This document shows, one piece after another, positions 11,234 to 21,956 of a stretch of DNA of 60,212 bases (its first letter is position 1; every line of letters begins with the position of its first letter). The notes under the pieces are model-generated. The model worked only from the letters and a program-made list of their open reading frames with translations. It was not told the DNA's origin and made no database searches. The stretch spans positions 1 through 60,212 of the forward strand of contig JAAAUF010000134.1 in assembly GCA_015499985.1 (NCBI GenBank), given 5' to 3'. The position numbers were made by a program, and so were the translations under genes. This DNA comes from Haplosporangium gracile. Taxonomy: Eukaryota; Mortierellomycota; Mortierellomycetes; Mortierellales; Mortierellaceae.

Positions 11234-12371
11234 ATGTCCCCTCCTGCAGTCAACGAATCCAAGCATGCTTTGCACACAAAGAAGTCATCCGGGGAGATTT
11301 CAATGCTTCTGGCCGAAACTGACAACGCCGAAATCCATTTTACTTTGACGTATTTTGAACTTGCCTCCGTTGGCTCGACTGCCAGGGAGCTCCTCGAGTA
11401 CGCAGGCGTCAACCATACCAAGAACACTGTCACTGTAAGTGTTCTTCCCTTTTGCTCGAGACGATGTCTACTCTGGCTATACTTTTTGCAAAACAATTCC
11501 ACATTTATCCTCCCTGACCAGAAAGTTAATATGCTTAATGTTGATAGAGAAAGGAATGGAAAGAAGGGAAGGTACTTTCTGGCTTCTCGTACCTTCCCAT
11601 CCTGACTGTCAGATTGTTCAACCAACAGGTACCATCTAAAGTGAAATTGAAGGGGGGTCCTCTTCACTTAAATCCTTTTTTTATTATCCTATGCTCCACA
11701 AAATCTGACTCAGTTTCCGGCGCACTGCACTCGCTTAGGACCTGCACTTGTCGGAATCGATTGTTGTCGACACCTTCCTCGCCGAGCGATTCGGACTGAT
11801 GGGCGACAACGCCTGGGAGGCAAACCTGATTCGCATGTTCTACATTAACATGCAGTACCTCCGCGAACGAACCTTTACGGTTGCGTTTGCGGAGCCGATG
11901 GAGCAGCGCGTCAAGAACCGAGCCTGGTTTCTGGACAATATTTTGAAAAAGTTTCTCCAGGACCATGAGTACCATTTGAAAAACAACGGGTCCAACGGCC
12001 ACTATGTTGGCGACAAGGTTTGCACTTGTGTTGGCTCAATTGACCTTTTTTCTTGTCTATTTTTTGCAGTTGAGTACAAGATCTGACTTGACATGATGCT
12101 TGTACTTTTTGAATAGGTGTCGCTGGCGGATATTCACATATGGAATATTGTCCACTTTTTTGGGACGGTGCCCTGGGGTCAAAAGGTGATCGACGAGTTC
12201 AAGAGACATAGTCTAGTCTGGAAGGTGAAGGAGACTGTGGATGGTATATCTCAATTGGCCAAGTGGAGAGCGTCGGAGGAATTCAAGGCCACGGAGAGAC
12301 ATTCAATTGCAGATTATTCCGACACGGGTTTGGATGGTGAGGACGCTGTTGCTCCTTTGGCTGTCGTTTGA
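11234..12371 (+). CDS. Glutathione S-transferase-like protein, tandem copy 1
   Basis: Four exons (11234-11434, 11548-11628, 11739-12017, 12117-12371) give 271 aa. Exon lengths (201, 81, 279 and 255 nt) and phases are identical to the neighbour at 12730-14029, which proves a tandem duplication. The N-terminal thioredoxin-like half shows IHFTLTYFELASVGSTARELLEY, with a Tyr placed like the catalytic Tyr of sigma/alpha/mu-class GSTs. Exon 2 has the EWKEGKVLSGFSYLPIL strand in place of the usual K-x-P-F-G-Q-x-P region; the paralogue keeps KVPTAFSVMP. The C-terminal helical domain includes DTFLAERFGL, MQYLRERTF and VSLADIHIWNIV. Role by family: conjugation of glutathione to electrophiles or peroxides. 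Exon 2 is the most diverged part and has lost the conserved Pro after KV, so activity could differ. AATAAA follows at 12405. Confidence 0.83.
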
Positions 12372-12404
12372 TGACTTAAAAAGATGACTTCCTGTCCCGA
12401 GAGT

Positions 12405-12410
12405 AATAAA
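12405..12410 (+). terminator. Candidate poly(A) signal of GST copy 1
   Basis: AATAAA 33 nt after the stop codon of the first GST-like gene. Confidence 0.5.
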
Positions 12411-12614
12411 CAACATGAGACTTTTTTCTCCCATCAATGGTTAAACTTGCACAATGGACAACGCAGGCGGCGTGAGTGTTTGAAGCCATTGAAAATGCTG
12501 ATGCGTGATATGAGCATCGGTTATTAAAAGAATTCAGCTGTGGGAAGGTTGACGACAGACGCCACCAAAAGTTACTCTATGTTCAACTCAGGATGCTCGA
12601 CCGCACAGAAGCGG

Positions 12615-12622
12615 TATAAAAT
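12615..12622 (+). promoter_or_regulatory. TATA box of GST copy 2
   Basis: TATAAAAT 108 nt upstream of the ATG at 12730, followed by a long CT-rich leader (about 12630-12700) typical of highly expressed fungal genes. No equally clear TATA box is seen before copy 1. Confidence 0.55.
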
Positions 12623-12729
12623 AACGACACGCTTCCTCTCTCTTTCCTCTTTCTTACCTCTCTTCACTTCCTCCACGTCCTTCTCTTCACTTCCTACTTC
12701 ACACTTACACCTGCACTTATACTCATATC

Positions 12730-14029
12730 ATGGCTGTCCAACCCACAAACAGACCCAAGTTCTCGTTCCAGTCCAAGCACTCGTCCGCAGAGATCTCAAA
12801 CTTCCTCGCCGAGACCCACAACAACGACCTCTTCTTCTCCCTCTCTTACTGGGAAATCGCCGCCGTCGGCTCGACCGCAAGAGACCTTCTCGAGTACGCC
12901 GGTGTCAAGCATGAGAAACTGGCTCCCACCGTAAGTCTCTTTTTCTTTTTCCTCCTTGTCTTCTCTTCTTCGTTTTTCGCAGTTTCTTCTTTGATATCCT
13001 TTTATCTTTTCGCCGCTCTTCTATTTTTCATCTTCAGTTGATCCATCTCACGAACTTGAAAGTGTGTTTGAACTAACGCGTTATTGTTCATTTGGCATAA
13101 AAATAATCATAATAATAATTTCGCTATGGCGCGCCATACACAGTATGCTGAGTGGTCTGCCGGCAAGGTGCCCACCGCTTTCTCGGTCATGCCCTGCCTC
13201 AAGGTCAAGGGTCCCAATGGAATGGTAACTTCATATCTCCTCTCTCATCCATTTCTCTCTTTATGCATTGTCTTATTCATCCTTACTTGCATACCGTCCA
13301 CTGTTTACCTCAGTGTATTTTATTTATTGACAACAAGTCCGTTAAAATCAACTCAACCAGGAGTTCGATATGGCAGAGTCGGAGGTGATTGACACGTTCC
13401 TCGCGGAGCGATTCGGCCTACTTGGCAACAACATCTGGGAGGCCATGACCATCCGCACCTTCTACACCAACATGCAGTACCTCCGCGAACGCTCTTTCAC
13501 CGAGACCCTCTGGGTCAGCGACTCTGAAAAAAAGAAGGCCCGCGACCAGTTCCTGAGCCACAGCCTGCGCAAGTTCCTTGAGGACCATGAGTTCCATCTC
13601 CAGGAGAATGGTTGTAATGGCCACTACGTTGGTGACAAGGTATAGTTTGCTTTATGTTCTTTCATTTTCGTCAGTTTTGCTCTTTACTGACCTTGCTCAC
13701 CTATGCCTTGTGCCCTACGCCCTGTCTGTGCCTTTGACCTAATCCAGTCTCACTCCAATACGTGAATAATGCAGTTGTCTCTGGCGGATTTGCATTTGGC
13801 CAACATTGTCCATTTCTATAGCACGGTGCCATGGGCCAAGATGGCGTTGGACGAGTTTCAAAAGTATGAGGCTGTCTGGAAGGTCAAGGAGACGGTCGAC
13901 CGTGTCACCGAGCTGGATGAATGGCATGCCTCAGACGAATTCAAGCGCTATGAGAAGGGCTCGCATGATTACTATACCAAGAACTGCACCGTTCCCGAAG
14001 ATGTTGTTTCCAAGAAGAAGGAGGAGTAG
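12730..14029 (+). CDS. Glutathione S-transferase-like protein, tandem copy 2
   Basis: Four exons (12730-12930, 13144-13224, 13361-13639, 13775-14029) give 271 aa, with exon sizes matching copy 1 exactly. The thioredoxin-like half has LFFSLSYWEIAAVGSTARDL, with the candidate catalytic Tyr in SYW, and EWSAGKVPTAFSVMPCLKV, which keeps the Val-Pro expected before the cis-Pro turn of GST folds. The C-terminal domain has EVIDTFLAERFGL, MQYLRERSF, HYVGDKLSLADLHLANIVHF and WKVKETVDRV. LSLADLHLANI corresponds to the GST N-capping/hydrophobic-staple region (S/T-x-x-D). The C terminus is lysine-rich (KKKEE). The family level is secure; class is probably sigma-like. It has a TATA box and an AATAAA (14114), so it looks like the better-expressed, ancestral-like copy. 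Confidence 0.87.
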
Positions 14030-14113
14030 CGAGATTCCTCACTCTCCTTTCTCGTTGTTCAGACGTGTGTCCATGCGAGCTGCGTACCCTTGTGCTCTCG
14101 TGAGAAATAATGA

Positions 14114-14119
14114 AATAAA
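14114..14119 (+). terminator. Candidate poly(A) signal of GST copy 2
   Basis: AATAAA 84 nt after the stop of the second GST-like gene, just upstream of the F-box pseudogene. Confidence 0.5.
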
Positions 14120-14207
14120 AATGCACTCATTTTTTTCCCTTTCACCCCATTCCTTTTTCATTCTCCCATCCTCTCTCTACTCTCATCACCCCCTCACTCC
14201 CTTACAC

Positions 14208-15720
14208 ATGACCTCGCTGGCCATCTTTCCATCGAAGTCAAAGAACTTATCGTCCAACAGCTCGACAAAAAGGCCCTCTGCGCATGTGTACGAGTCTCGA
14301 GGCCTTTCCACGCCTTTTTCCTCCCCTTCCTGTGGCAACACACCCGTATCGGCACCAACCCTAAACGCGCCCTTCCCAGTCAAGGGGCCACCGCCCTCGC
14401 AGCACACGCGTCTCTAGTCACCGGTCTAGAACTCGTAGGACCACTCCCAGAGGAATACTACTCCAATCTCTTTCCCTCACCTCAAGACGCTCAAGATCGA
14501 GATTCTTACTCCGGTGATCCTCAAGACCTGACATTGCTCCATGTTGCCCTTGTCCGAGCCAACCCAGCGGTCCAGGACATGACCTTGCACGCAACCTCAT
14601 CCAAACTAACTAACGAATTCTGGGAGGTCATCGAAACCGAGTGGATTTGACCCGCTCGCTCAACGTTGTCTTTCCTATAGTCGAGCCCGGTCAGAGCATT
14701 GCCTTCTGGCGGGCCTGCTCTCGCTTTGAGACCCTCACCATCAACAACGACGACATTCCCTTCTTTTCTCGAGGTTGCAATAACAGCAGTATTCCCTCTC
14801 AGCAACAGTAACCGCCTGTGGACGCGTTTCCCCACATGGAGCGGCTGGCTTTAAAGTTCGACCACACAAGTTACGGCGGAGGACCGGACCATGTGGATTG
14901 GATCCGACGGTGCCCTCGGTTAGTCCATCTGGCCTGGAACCTCGTCGGTCGCTGGTCTCTCGTCGAGTGACTGGTCGCCGAACTCAAGAACACCACCTGG
15001 CCCAGTCTCTCTAGTCTCCGCCTCGAGCAGTCTATGCACACTGACAAGAGCTTTTCGGATCTGGTCGCCTTCCTTCCTCATTTGGAATTCTTGAACTTGC
15101 TCAGTCGACGTTTGGACCCTTGTCCTTTGCAGCTCTCACGGCCCATCCACAGATTCAAAGCCTGCACACTTTCTCTGTCCTGAGCTGTAATGGGTTCACG
15201 AGAGCTATGGCCCAAGCCGTTCTGGAGCAATGTCCAACCCTGGATACCTTTGTAGCGCCCTACATTAGCGTGCATTATGTAGCCTACTAGGACAGCCAAC
15301 CCTGGGTCTGTGTCCACACTCTGTGCAACCTTGCCATCTACATTACCTGTGGGCCCGAAGCACAATCGAGTCCCGCCAAAAGATGTTTGACCAGCTGGGT
15401 CTCCTCTCCCAGCTCATGCGTCTCGACCTGGACACCCAACGTCTCAGTTAGCTATCTGTCCAAACCCGAACCCAATTCATTACCCACGAGAATACCCTCT
15501 CGCTCAAACTATCGTCCGACAATGGTGGACTGACAAACTGTGCAGGGCTGACACAGTTACGGCGTTTCAGTTATCAACAGATACCACAGTCGTTGGGGAT
15601 GAAGGAGATTTTGTGGGTGTTGGGCCATTAGACGAATCTGGGCAAGATTGTGGGGCAGTTTACCAATACCGATATTCCGTTCTCAAGATTGTTTGATCTC
15701 TTTCAGCAGAACGGCATTGC
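14208..15720 (+). pseudogene. F-box/LRR protein pseudogene
   Basis: One frame opens with an F-box-like segment: LSIEVKELIVQQLDKKAL, then CVRVSRPFHAFFLPFLWQHT, the usual Leu-Pro-x-Glu-Ile...Leu-x-x-Leu...Val-Cys-Arg-x-x-W pattern with substitutions. Leucine-rich-repeat-like text follows but only by switching frames. Disruptions include an in-frame TGA at 14648 with the reading moving to another frame (VDLTRSLNVVFPIVEPGQ), a TGA at 14968, a TAG at 15288 and further stops near 15446 and 15630. The first ATG (14208) is also out of frame with the F-box. Fragments such as WPSLSSLRLEQS, FLPHLEFLNLL and LEQCPTLDTFVAP are typical of fungal F-box/LRR proteins, which are often large, rapidly evolving families. 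The gene looks dead. Confidence 0.75.
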
Positions 15721-16111
15721 TTACAATGAAGTAGCGCGAAACCATGTAGACAAAAGTAGTAAAGGAAAGAACTGACCCTGGGACCTTACCATCTTCCCAA
15801 CAGCAATAGAGAAATTCAACCACGCGTTGTTTTCTGACTACAATAACACGTTTTATTAGGTTCTGATTTGGCGGCAAGATGAATATTAGCAATTCACAAC
15901 TGTACGGCTGTAGAAAGAAGGATGTGATCTACTTGATAGTCTTGGAGGGTCAAAAAATAGTACAAGATCAAAGAAACGGCAGGAGCAAAAAAAAAAAAAG
16001 GGGGGGGGGGAAGAGAACGGTTTAGATAATTACAAGGTAAGTTAAAGAATGATAGCTGTAGTGATTTGTAAGGGAACTAGGATTAATTACAAGAAAGTGA
16101 TTGGGTCCATT
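15721..16111. other. Intergenic region with no gene seen
   Basis: Lies between the F-box pseudogene and the 3' end of the Q-rich regulator. It holds a poly(A)/poly(G) junction but no ORF or RNA gene that I recognise. Confidence 0.6.
15987..16010 (+). repeat. A13-G11 homopolymer junction
   Basis: Thirteen A residues run directly into eleven G residues. An uninterrupted G11 is unusual in this otherwise moderate-GC window and may be a G-quadruplex seed or a sequencing-error hotspot. Confidence 0.9.
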
Positions 16112-19100
16112 CTACTTAGGTGCGGCGTCTACTTCCATGGCAGTCGCTGACGTGGAGGTAGAAGAGCTTTCTGATGTAGCGGTGTTGTTGTTGCTATTGT
16201 TAGTAGTCATCGAGGCGGTGGCAGCGCCCTCAGGTGCAACGTCTCTTTTTGACCGCACTGGTTCAGTAGGTGATGATGCTGAAGGAGAAGAAGTTTCATC
16301 GTCCTTGTCATTGTCAGGGACAACAACGATCTCTTCCTCTTCTTCTGACTCGTCATCGTCAGCCATCTCGGGCATGTGCAAAGCAGGTGGGCCTCCTCCA
16401 GATGACAAAAGGCACAGTCCGTTTACCAACACTCGGAATGCAAACGTTATCGACTCGGTCGTTCGGTCAAACTTCACAGCTACATGTAAAAACGGCCAAG
16501 TATACCATCGTTAGCGTCATATTATTACAATATCAAGTGCACAAAGAAGTGATCCCTACAGAGCAAGGAAACTTACTCAGGAATGGTACAGTGGGGTTCA
16601 TGGGCACCATACGAGTACGGTCAGACCCTCCAAAGTGAACCAATGTGTAGCCGACAACGGGCTCAGTTCTCCAGCGGTGGCCAAACAACTCGCCCACAGA
16701 CGCCTCGCTCTGAAACGTCCGTACCTCGACACTCTCAAGCTTGGACTTTTTCAACGAACCGACAGTCTCTTCTCCATCGTCCTCAACCTTGATGACAATA
16801 CGCTCCGGTATCTTGGACGGCGATACTGCCACTGCTGCCTCCTTGGCGCCACTGGAAAATGATGTTGATGCTGCACTGTCTTTATCGGTGGCTGATCCAG
16901 TACTGGCAGGTTCCGTTGGCGCTAATGCCGATGCTGTTGGAACCGCTGGCGCAGGAGATGCGGCTACAGAGTTGGACCGACTTTGAGTCTGACAAGCATC
17001 GCTTTCGTCCAGTCCGTTGAACACCATCTGGAACTCTCGCTCAACCATCCGATCCTCAATTTCAAGCACCTGCGCATCCTGCCAGCCCTGGAATCGGACC
17101 TCCTGAAGCTCCCGCTTGAATCGCGTGTGGATTTTTTTCAAATAGTTGGTCCGGAAGGGTGGCACTGGACGGGCCTTGCCATGCGTCTGCAGGTACTGCG
17201 TGCATGCAGGACACAAAAGCTTGGCACCCTGTGCAACTTCGCCTTCCGCTGCTGCTGTAGCCGATTCTCCTGAAGGGTTGGATCCGTTCGGAGTCACAAT
17301 TTGGAGTTCGACCTTGGGTTTCCACGCCAGCGAGTCCAAAGCCATACAGTTGGAACACTCCAAAGGCCGCGTCGACTTTTTGATGGGACGATCCACTTGA
17401 GGGCCGAAAACGCGTGGTGGCGTGGGAGAGTGTGATCCCGGCGAGCCTCCTGTAAGAGCGCTGGACGGCGTCGTTGTGGCAGTGATCTTTTGGGTCGAGT
17501 AAGTTGCAGCTGGACGGTTTCGCAGATACTGCAATTGACGCAACTGTTGCTGCTTTTGCTGGAGCTGACGCTGCTGCTGATAACGCTGCATCATCTGCTG
17601 CTGAGGTGTCAAGCGTTGTTGTTGTTGCTGGAATGGATTAGGTCGAATGTTTGTAGTCTGTGCCTGTGCCTGTGCCTGTGCCTGTTGCTTTTGCAGCTGC
17701 TGTTGTTGCGTTTGAGTTGGTCCTGGATGAGGCTTGATAGCAATTGGTTGATTGTAACTAGGGTACATCTGTTGGTGAGGTTGGTATTGCCTCTGGATAG
17801 GCTTGAAAGACTGACCCTGTTGTTGCTTCTGTTGCTGATACTTCTGTTGCTGTTGTTGTTGTTCATGCGCATGCTGCTGATGTTGTTGCTGTTGGACTGC
17901 CATCTGAGCCGCACGCTGCTGATCAAGTAGGCGCATGTGCTTATGGAGGTGGTAGGACCTAGAATGAGCCGACTGGGCTTGTTGCTGCGCCCGATGTCGC
18001 TGCTGGTGAATGGACTGCCGCTGCTCAGGTGTAACAGCACCCATGGACTGCGAATGGCCCGCACCAGTCGGACCATTCGGCTGAATTGGTTGAAGTTGTT
18101 GCTGTTGGTATCCTTGAAGCGGCGGCTGGTGCTGGGGTGGCCCTAAGGGGTGGTGGTGTGGTGGGCCATGTGGATGTGGGTGTTGAGGGTGATGTGAAGG
18201 ATGAGTTGACGGGTGATGGTCGGACTGGTGGTGGGGCGGCGGATGAGGATGGCTGTTGGGAGGATAGGGTCCGTTGTGTGTCATATTGCCGGAAGGTCTT
18301 TCGCTGTTCAGGTGTTGTTGCTGTTGGCGCTGATCCTGCGGTGGAGGTCCAGCCTGGTGAGGATGTGAGGAGTGGGGAAGTTGTCCAGATTGAGGTTGCT
18401 GTCTTGACAGTTCCGAAGCAGGGGGTGGGCTGTACGCAGATCGCATAGGAGGCAGGGCTGAATTGTTGTGGTTTAGACCAGGGCTTCCTGGCCGAGATCC
18501 TGAAAGTGATCCTGGCCCGTTATCCTGGTCATAGTAGGGTCCTCCTCCCGGGTGGCGATGGTCCCTTTCCCGATCCGACGGTGGGCGTCCATGGTGAGGC
18601 GGGTAACGAGGTCTGCTGGAGTACACCTCTGGTGTGTACCATGAAGGGTGGGACGTTGACTGACGGTGGTGTGTTGGTGGAGGACCTTGGTCAGGAGGAC
18701 CATAAGGGAGGTACCTATGGGCAGGGCGTTTTGAATAATGTCCAGTGTCGATATCGTATCCGTATGCGTACCGGTCGGGATAGTCGTCGAGACCGTTTCG
18801 TTCGAAGGATCGCTTCCTGGAATGTGAAAAGGGCGAGTAGTTGACGGACTTTGCCTCGAGCTCAAAGATGCGGTTCCTCATGGCGATGTACATGTCCTGG
18901 TTGAATTCTGATGGAACTTCATCCAGGGAGAATAGGACTATCGAGGAAGAAGAAGAATGAGAGAGTAACAATGTGAGTACGATGAGACAATCATATTAAA
19001 GAATTCTCTTTTAAAAAGCAAAGAACGAGAGGTACATTTATGCATGCAGAAGAGTCAAGAGCAAATTGAAATCAAGAAAAAAAATGACTTACTTCCTCCA

Positions 19101-20596
19101 AGGGTGGACAGGGTGTGCTGTGAGGCGATGGTGTGTCGCGTCTGGAAGTATGGTTCTTGGATGGGCGTCGTTTTCTGCGAGAGAGCGAGAGAGAGAGCGA
19201 TAGAGAGAGCGGGATACCGGATATAAGAATAATAACACTTGTTAGCATCGAAAGCACGTTGCGACAATGATTGGCTCATGAAGGGGAATTGTCCGGAGCA
19301 ACTCGGGGAACATTGGGCAGGTCGAACACAAGGTCAACGACAACGCATACAGGCATGCTTATCGTTGTTGTTCTTTTTTTTTCCACTACTTCTTCTTCCA
19401 CGTACCTTCCATAACGACGACAGTGCATCACTTCCGTCCCCATGGTGAGGCTGATCCAACTTGGCTGAAATGGACGGGATAGAAAAAGGATAGCGATTGA
19501 CCGCGTTAGGATGGTGCGACACACTTGCATTGTTATTGTTGCTGTTGTTGCTGTTGTTGTTGTTGCTGTTCATGGAATGAAAAGAGGAGGAGGAAGAGTG
19601 TGAAGAAGGAAAGGAATGTGGGGCCGAATGAACTCTGCCATGGTTGCTGTTGCTGTTGCTGTTGTTGTTGTTGTTATTGTTGCTGTTGATGTTACTGTTG
19701 TTGCTGCTGCTGCCGCTGCCGTTGTTATTGTTATTGCTGTTGCTATAGCTGGTGTGCACTCCGTTGGGACCATTGATACCGCTGCTGTTGCTGCTACTAC
19801 CACGTCCTTGGCCACTGACAGCCTCGCTGGTGTTACTCTTGTTGTATAGAGCAGGCGGTGGATCCCCTCCTCGGTCAGCACGTTTCTGCAGGTATTCCCT
19901 ATCGTTTCCCCCATAATGGGGTCGATTGCTGCCAGCGGAAGACCCATTCACGTGGTTGCTACTACCATTGCTGCTGCTGCTGCTGTCCCCTCCTCCTCTG
20001 TCCTGACGACTTGGCGGGTCACCATATGCATTTTCGTGCAGATTGTAACTGTGGTGTTGCTGCTGTTGTTGTTGAGAATGCTGATGTGGGTGTGAGTAAG
20101 GTGGGTCCCTTGGATGGGGTTGATACTCATGTCGAGATAGCTCTTGCTGCTGATTGTCCTGTATCCTTGCATCGCTCTCAACGAATGACTGCCTATGTTG
20201 TTGTTGTTGTTGTTGTTGTTGTTGACTGTGGTGCGGGTTGTGGTAGTGGTGGTCGTGAGGTTGTGGTGGTGGTGGATAAGCGTTGTTGGCGTGAGGGTGG
20301 TTGCGGTCTGACTGTTGTGAAGATGAGGAGCCATTGATGTTGTATCCGGAATAGTGCGACGGGCCATCGTCCTTGTTGCTGTTGTTGTTGTTGTTGTTGT
20401 TGTCCTTGTGGGTCATTGAAGGCCCCGCTCCTTCTTGCTCTGGTCCTCCTGGGCCCCTTGGTCCTCTTAGTCCTCCTGATCCTCCTGTTAATCCTCCTGT
20501 TAATCCTCCATTGGTGGCCATATGAGTATTAGCAGCAGCAGCGGTCGAAGAAGGTGCAGCAGCAGCAGGAACAATAGAGGCGGATGCAGTAGCCAT
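16112..20596 (-). CDS. Large Q/H/P-rich nuclear regulator with GATA-like C4 zinc finger
   Basis: Four exons (20596-19406, 19174-19093, 18937-16577, 16479-16112) give 1333 aa with all phases agreeing. The N-terminal third is Asn/Gln/Ser/His-rich and disordered. A conserved-looking core spans the first introns: YPFSIPSISAKLDQ, LSSLWK|KTTPIQEPY, QTRHTIASQHTLSTLGG|I and DEVPSEFNQDMYIAMRNRIF. Long Pro/His/Gln tracts follow, including Q7 and QAQAQAQAQ. A C4 finger comes next: ECSNC...(about 44 aa)...LLCPACTQYLQTHGKARP, with TRP before it and RP after it as in GATA fingers, but the loop is far longer than the 17-18 residues of classical GATA. After it comes a helical segment (VRFQGWQDAQVLEIEDRMVE). 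The C terminus alternates acidic and Ser/Thr-rich stretches. Probably a chromatin or transcription regulator; I cannot name the orthologue. The start was chosen at the first ATG after a long CT-rich tract. Confidence 0.75.
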
Positions 20597-20885
20597 TTGA
20601 AGGTGTGGCAACAACCAGGCAGTCGTCAATGGTTTCCGAGGAGAGAAAGAGAGAGAGAGGAAGGAGAAAGAGAAGGGGGAGGGGAAGATGTGATAGAATG
20701 AACAATAGAGTGGTATGCAACAAGTAGAAGAGGAAGAAGCGTGGCACTTCCTCGGCAGGGGAGCGATAATAAGGGAGACAGGATCGTTGTGTGTGTGTGT
20801 TTTTGGCCGTGGAAGTAGATTATAGAGAGATGGAGGTGATGAGAGGAGTATGTTGTATGGAGATGTGTGTGTGTGTGTGTGTGTG

Positions 20886-20895
20886 NNNNNNNNNN
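20886..20895. other. 10-N assembly gap inside a (GT)n microsatellite
   Basis: Ten N characters directly follow about 18 nt of GT repeat (20868-20885). Ten Ns is likely a placeholder for an unknown length, so distances across it are not reliable. Confidence 0.98.
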
Positions 20896-21054
20896 TGAGT
20901 CAAAGAGAGAAACAAACAAACAAATATAAAAAAGAGACAAAGAGAAAAAAAAAATGCAACACAATACACAAAGACGAGGAAAGTGGGTTTCCCTGAAACA
21001 GACATCATCCATCCCACATCGAGCCATGTGGGAAAAAAAGGCGGGGTATCTCAA

Positions 21055-21055
21055 T

Positions 21056-21093
<38 letters not shown>
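21055..21093. repeat. (AAC)n trinucleotide repeat
   Basis: About thirteen AAC units (GTT on the minus strand), just downstream of the stop of the hypothetical Ser/Gln-rich ORF. Confidence 0.9.
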
Positions 21094-21137
21094 AGCCTTG
21101 CTTTGGTTTGACAGCAATTGCAGTTGTCATATATATT

Positions 21138-21956
21138 CTAGTTACCTTGGATCGGAGGAAGCACCCGCTGCTTCGGTAGTCGCTGCTCATGGTGCTGCTG
21201 CTGCTGTTGTTGTTGTTCTTGCTGCTGCTGCTGCTCATGATGCTGTTGTTGCTGTGGCTCGGCAGGTTGTCGCTCTTCTGGTGTGCTCTTGAGATTCGTC
21301 CGATTTACTGGATCCTGCACATCCTGACGTCCTTGTTGCTTCCGACTTTGACGCTGTTGTTGCTGAGATTGTGTAGAGGTAACCATGGAGTACGCAATGG
21401 CTAATTCTTGTGAAGTGTACGAGGCTGCCGCTGCTGCTGCCGCTGCAGTGGTTGTGGCAGTTGCTGCTATAATTCCCGAAGGCGGTGAGGGTGGTTGAAG
21501 CGGATGGCGAGGATGGACCCGGCGATGGCTTTCTTTCTGTTGGTTTTGTTCTTCTTCTTGCCGTTGTTGTTGTTGTTGTTGTTCGGAGGAGGAGAAGGAG
21601 GAGGAGGAGGAGGAGGAGGAGGAAGAAGAATTGGAGTTAAGAGGGAACATCCATTGCTTGGAGGGATGATCCTCAAAAGAGGCAGAGAGTGGAGGGGAAG
21701 GAGGAGGCGTTGATGTGGATGAAGGCGAGGATGAATTGATGAAGATGGCACCATTGTGGATACCAGTAGTGGGATGTGCTATTGTCCGAGGTGAAGAGGA
21801 TTGTTGAACATGGCTTTGTCTTCGTGCGGTGTTGTCTACGTCGGTCTGTTGTTGTTGTTGTTGTTGTAGCACAAAGGAGGAAGAAGAAGAAGAAGCAGAA
21901 GTAGAAGACGAGAGGATGTTCGGCAGGGAGGGGGCCGAGGTTGAGGAGGGCAGCAT
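21138..21956 (-). CDS. Hypothetical Ser/Gln-rich low-complexity protein
   Basis: Single open frame of 272 aa starting MLPSSTSAPSLPNILSSS and ending LPKQRVLPPIQGN. It contains poly-Ser, four or more poly-Gln tracts, a poly-Ala run and one less biased stretch (SYTSQELAIAYSMVTST). No domain is recognisable. A possible splice donor (G|GTAACT) overlaps the last codons, so it may be the first exon of a longer gene whose next exon falls in or beyond the N gap; joining it to the ATG at 20596 is not supported because no usable acceptor lies there. Long ORFs arise easily in CAG/CAA repeats, so this may not be a real gene. Confidence 0.35.
   Translation of the reverse strand: MLPSSTSAPSLPNILSSSTSASSSSSSFVLQQQQQQQTDVDNTARRQSHVQQSSSPRTIAHPTTGIHNGAIFINSSSPSSTSTPPPSPPLSASFEDHPSKQWMFPLNSNSSSSSSSSSSSFSSSEQQQQQQRQEEEQNQQKESHRRVHPRHPLQPPSPPSGIIAATATTTAAAAAAAASYTSQELAIAYSMVTSTQSQQQQRQSRKQQGRQDVQDPVNRTNLKSTPEERQPAEPQQQQHHEQQQQQEQQQQQQQHHEQRLPKQRVLPPIQGN

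Larger units (their letters stand above)
20597..21137. promoter_or_regulatory. CT-rich promoter region of the Q-rich regulator, with assembly gap
   Basis: Upstream (in gene orientation) of the ATG at 20596 is a ~90-nt almost pure pyrimidine tract on the minus strand, then a (GT)n run broken by Ns, then an (AAC)n run. No AG acceptor lies between the pyrimidine tract and the ATG, which argues that this is a leader rather than an intron end. Confidence 0.5.

Noticed and set aside
19175..19280. A short exon (MSQSLSQRAFDAN) between exons 1 and 2 of the Q-rich regulator
   Set aside because: Its only donor leaves the wrong phase for the next exon, whereas splicing 19406 directly to 19174 keeps the frame and joins SSLWK to KTTPIQ.
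20597..21956. Joining the Ser/Gln-rich ORF directly to the Q-rich regulator as one gene
   Set aside because: A donor exists at 21147, but no AG acceptor lies between the pyrimidine tract and the ATG at 20596. Reading through from upstream acceptors does not enter the correct frame.
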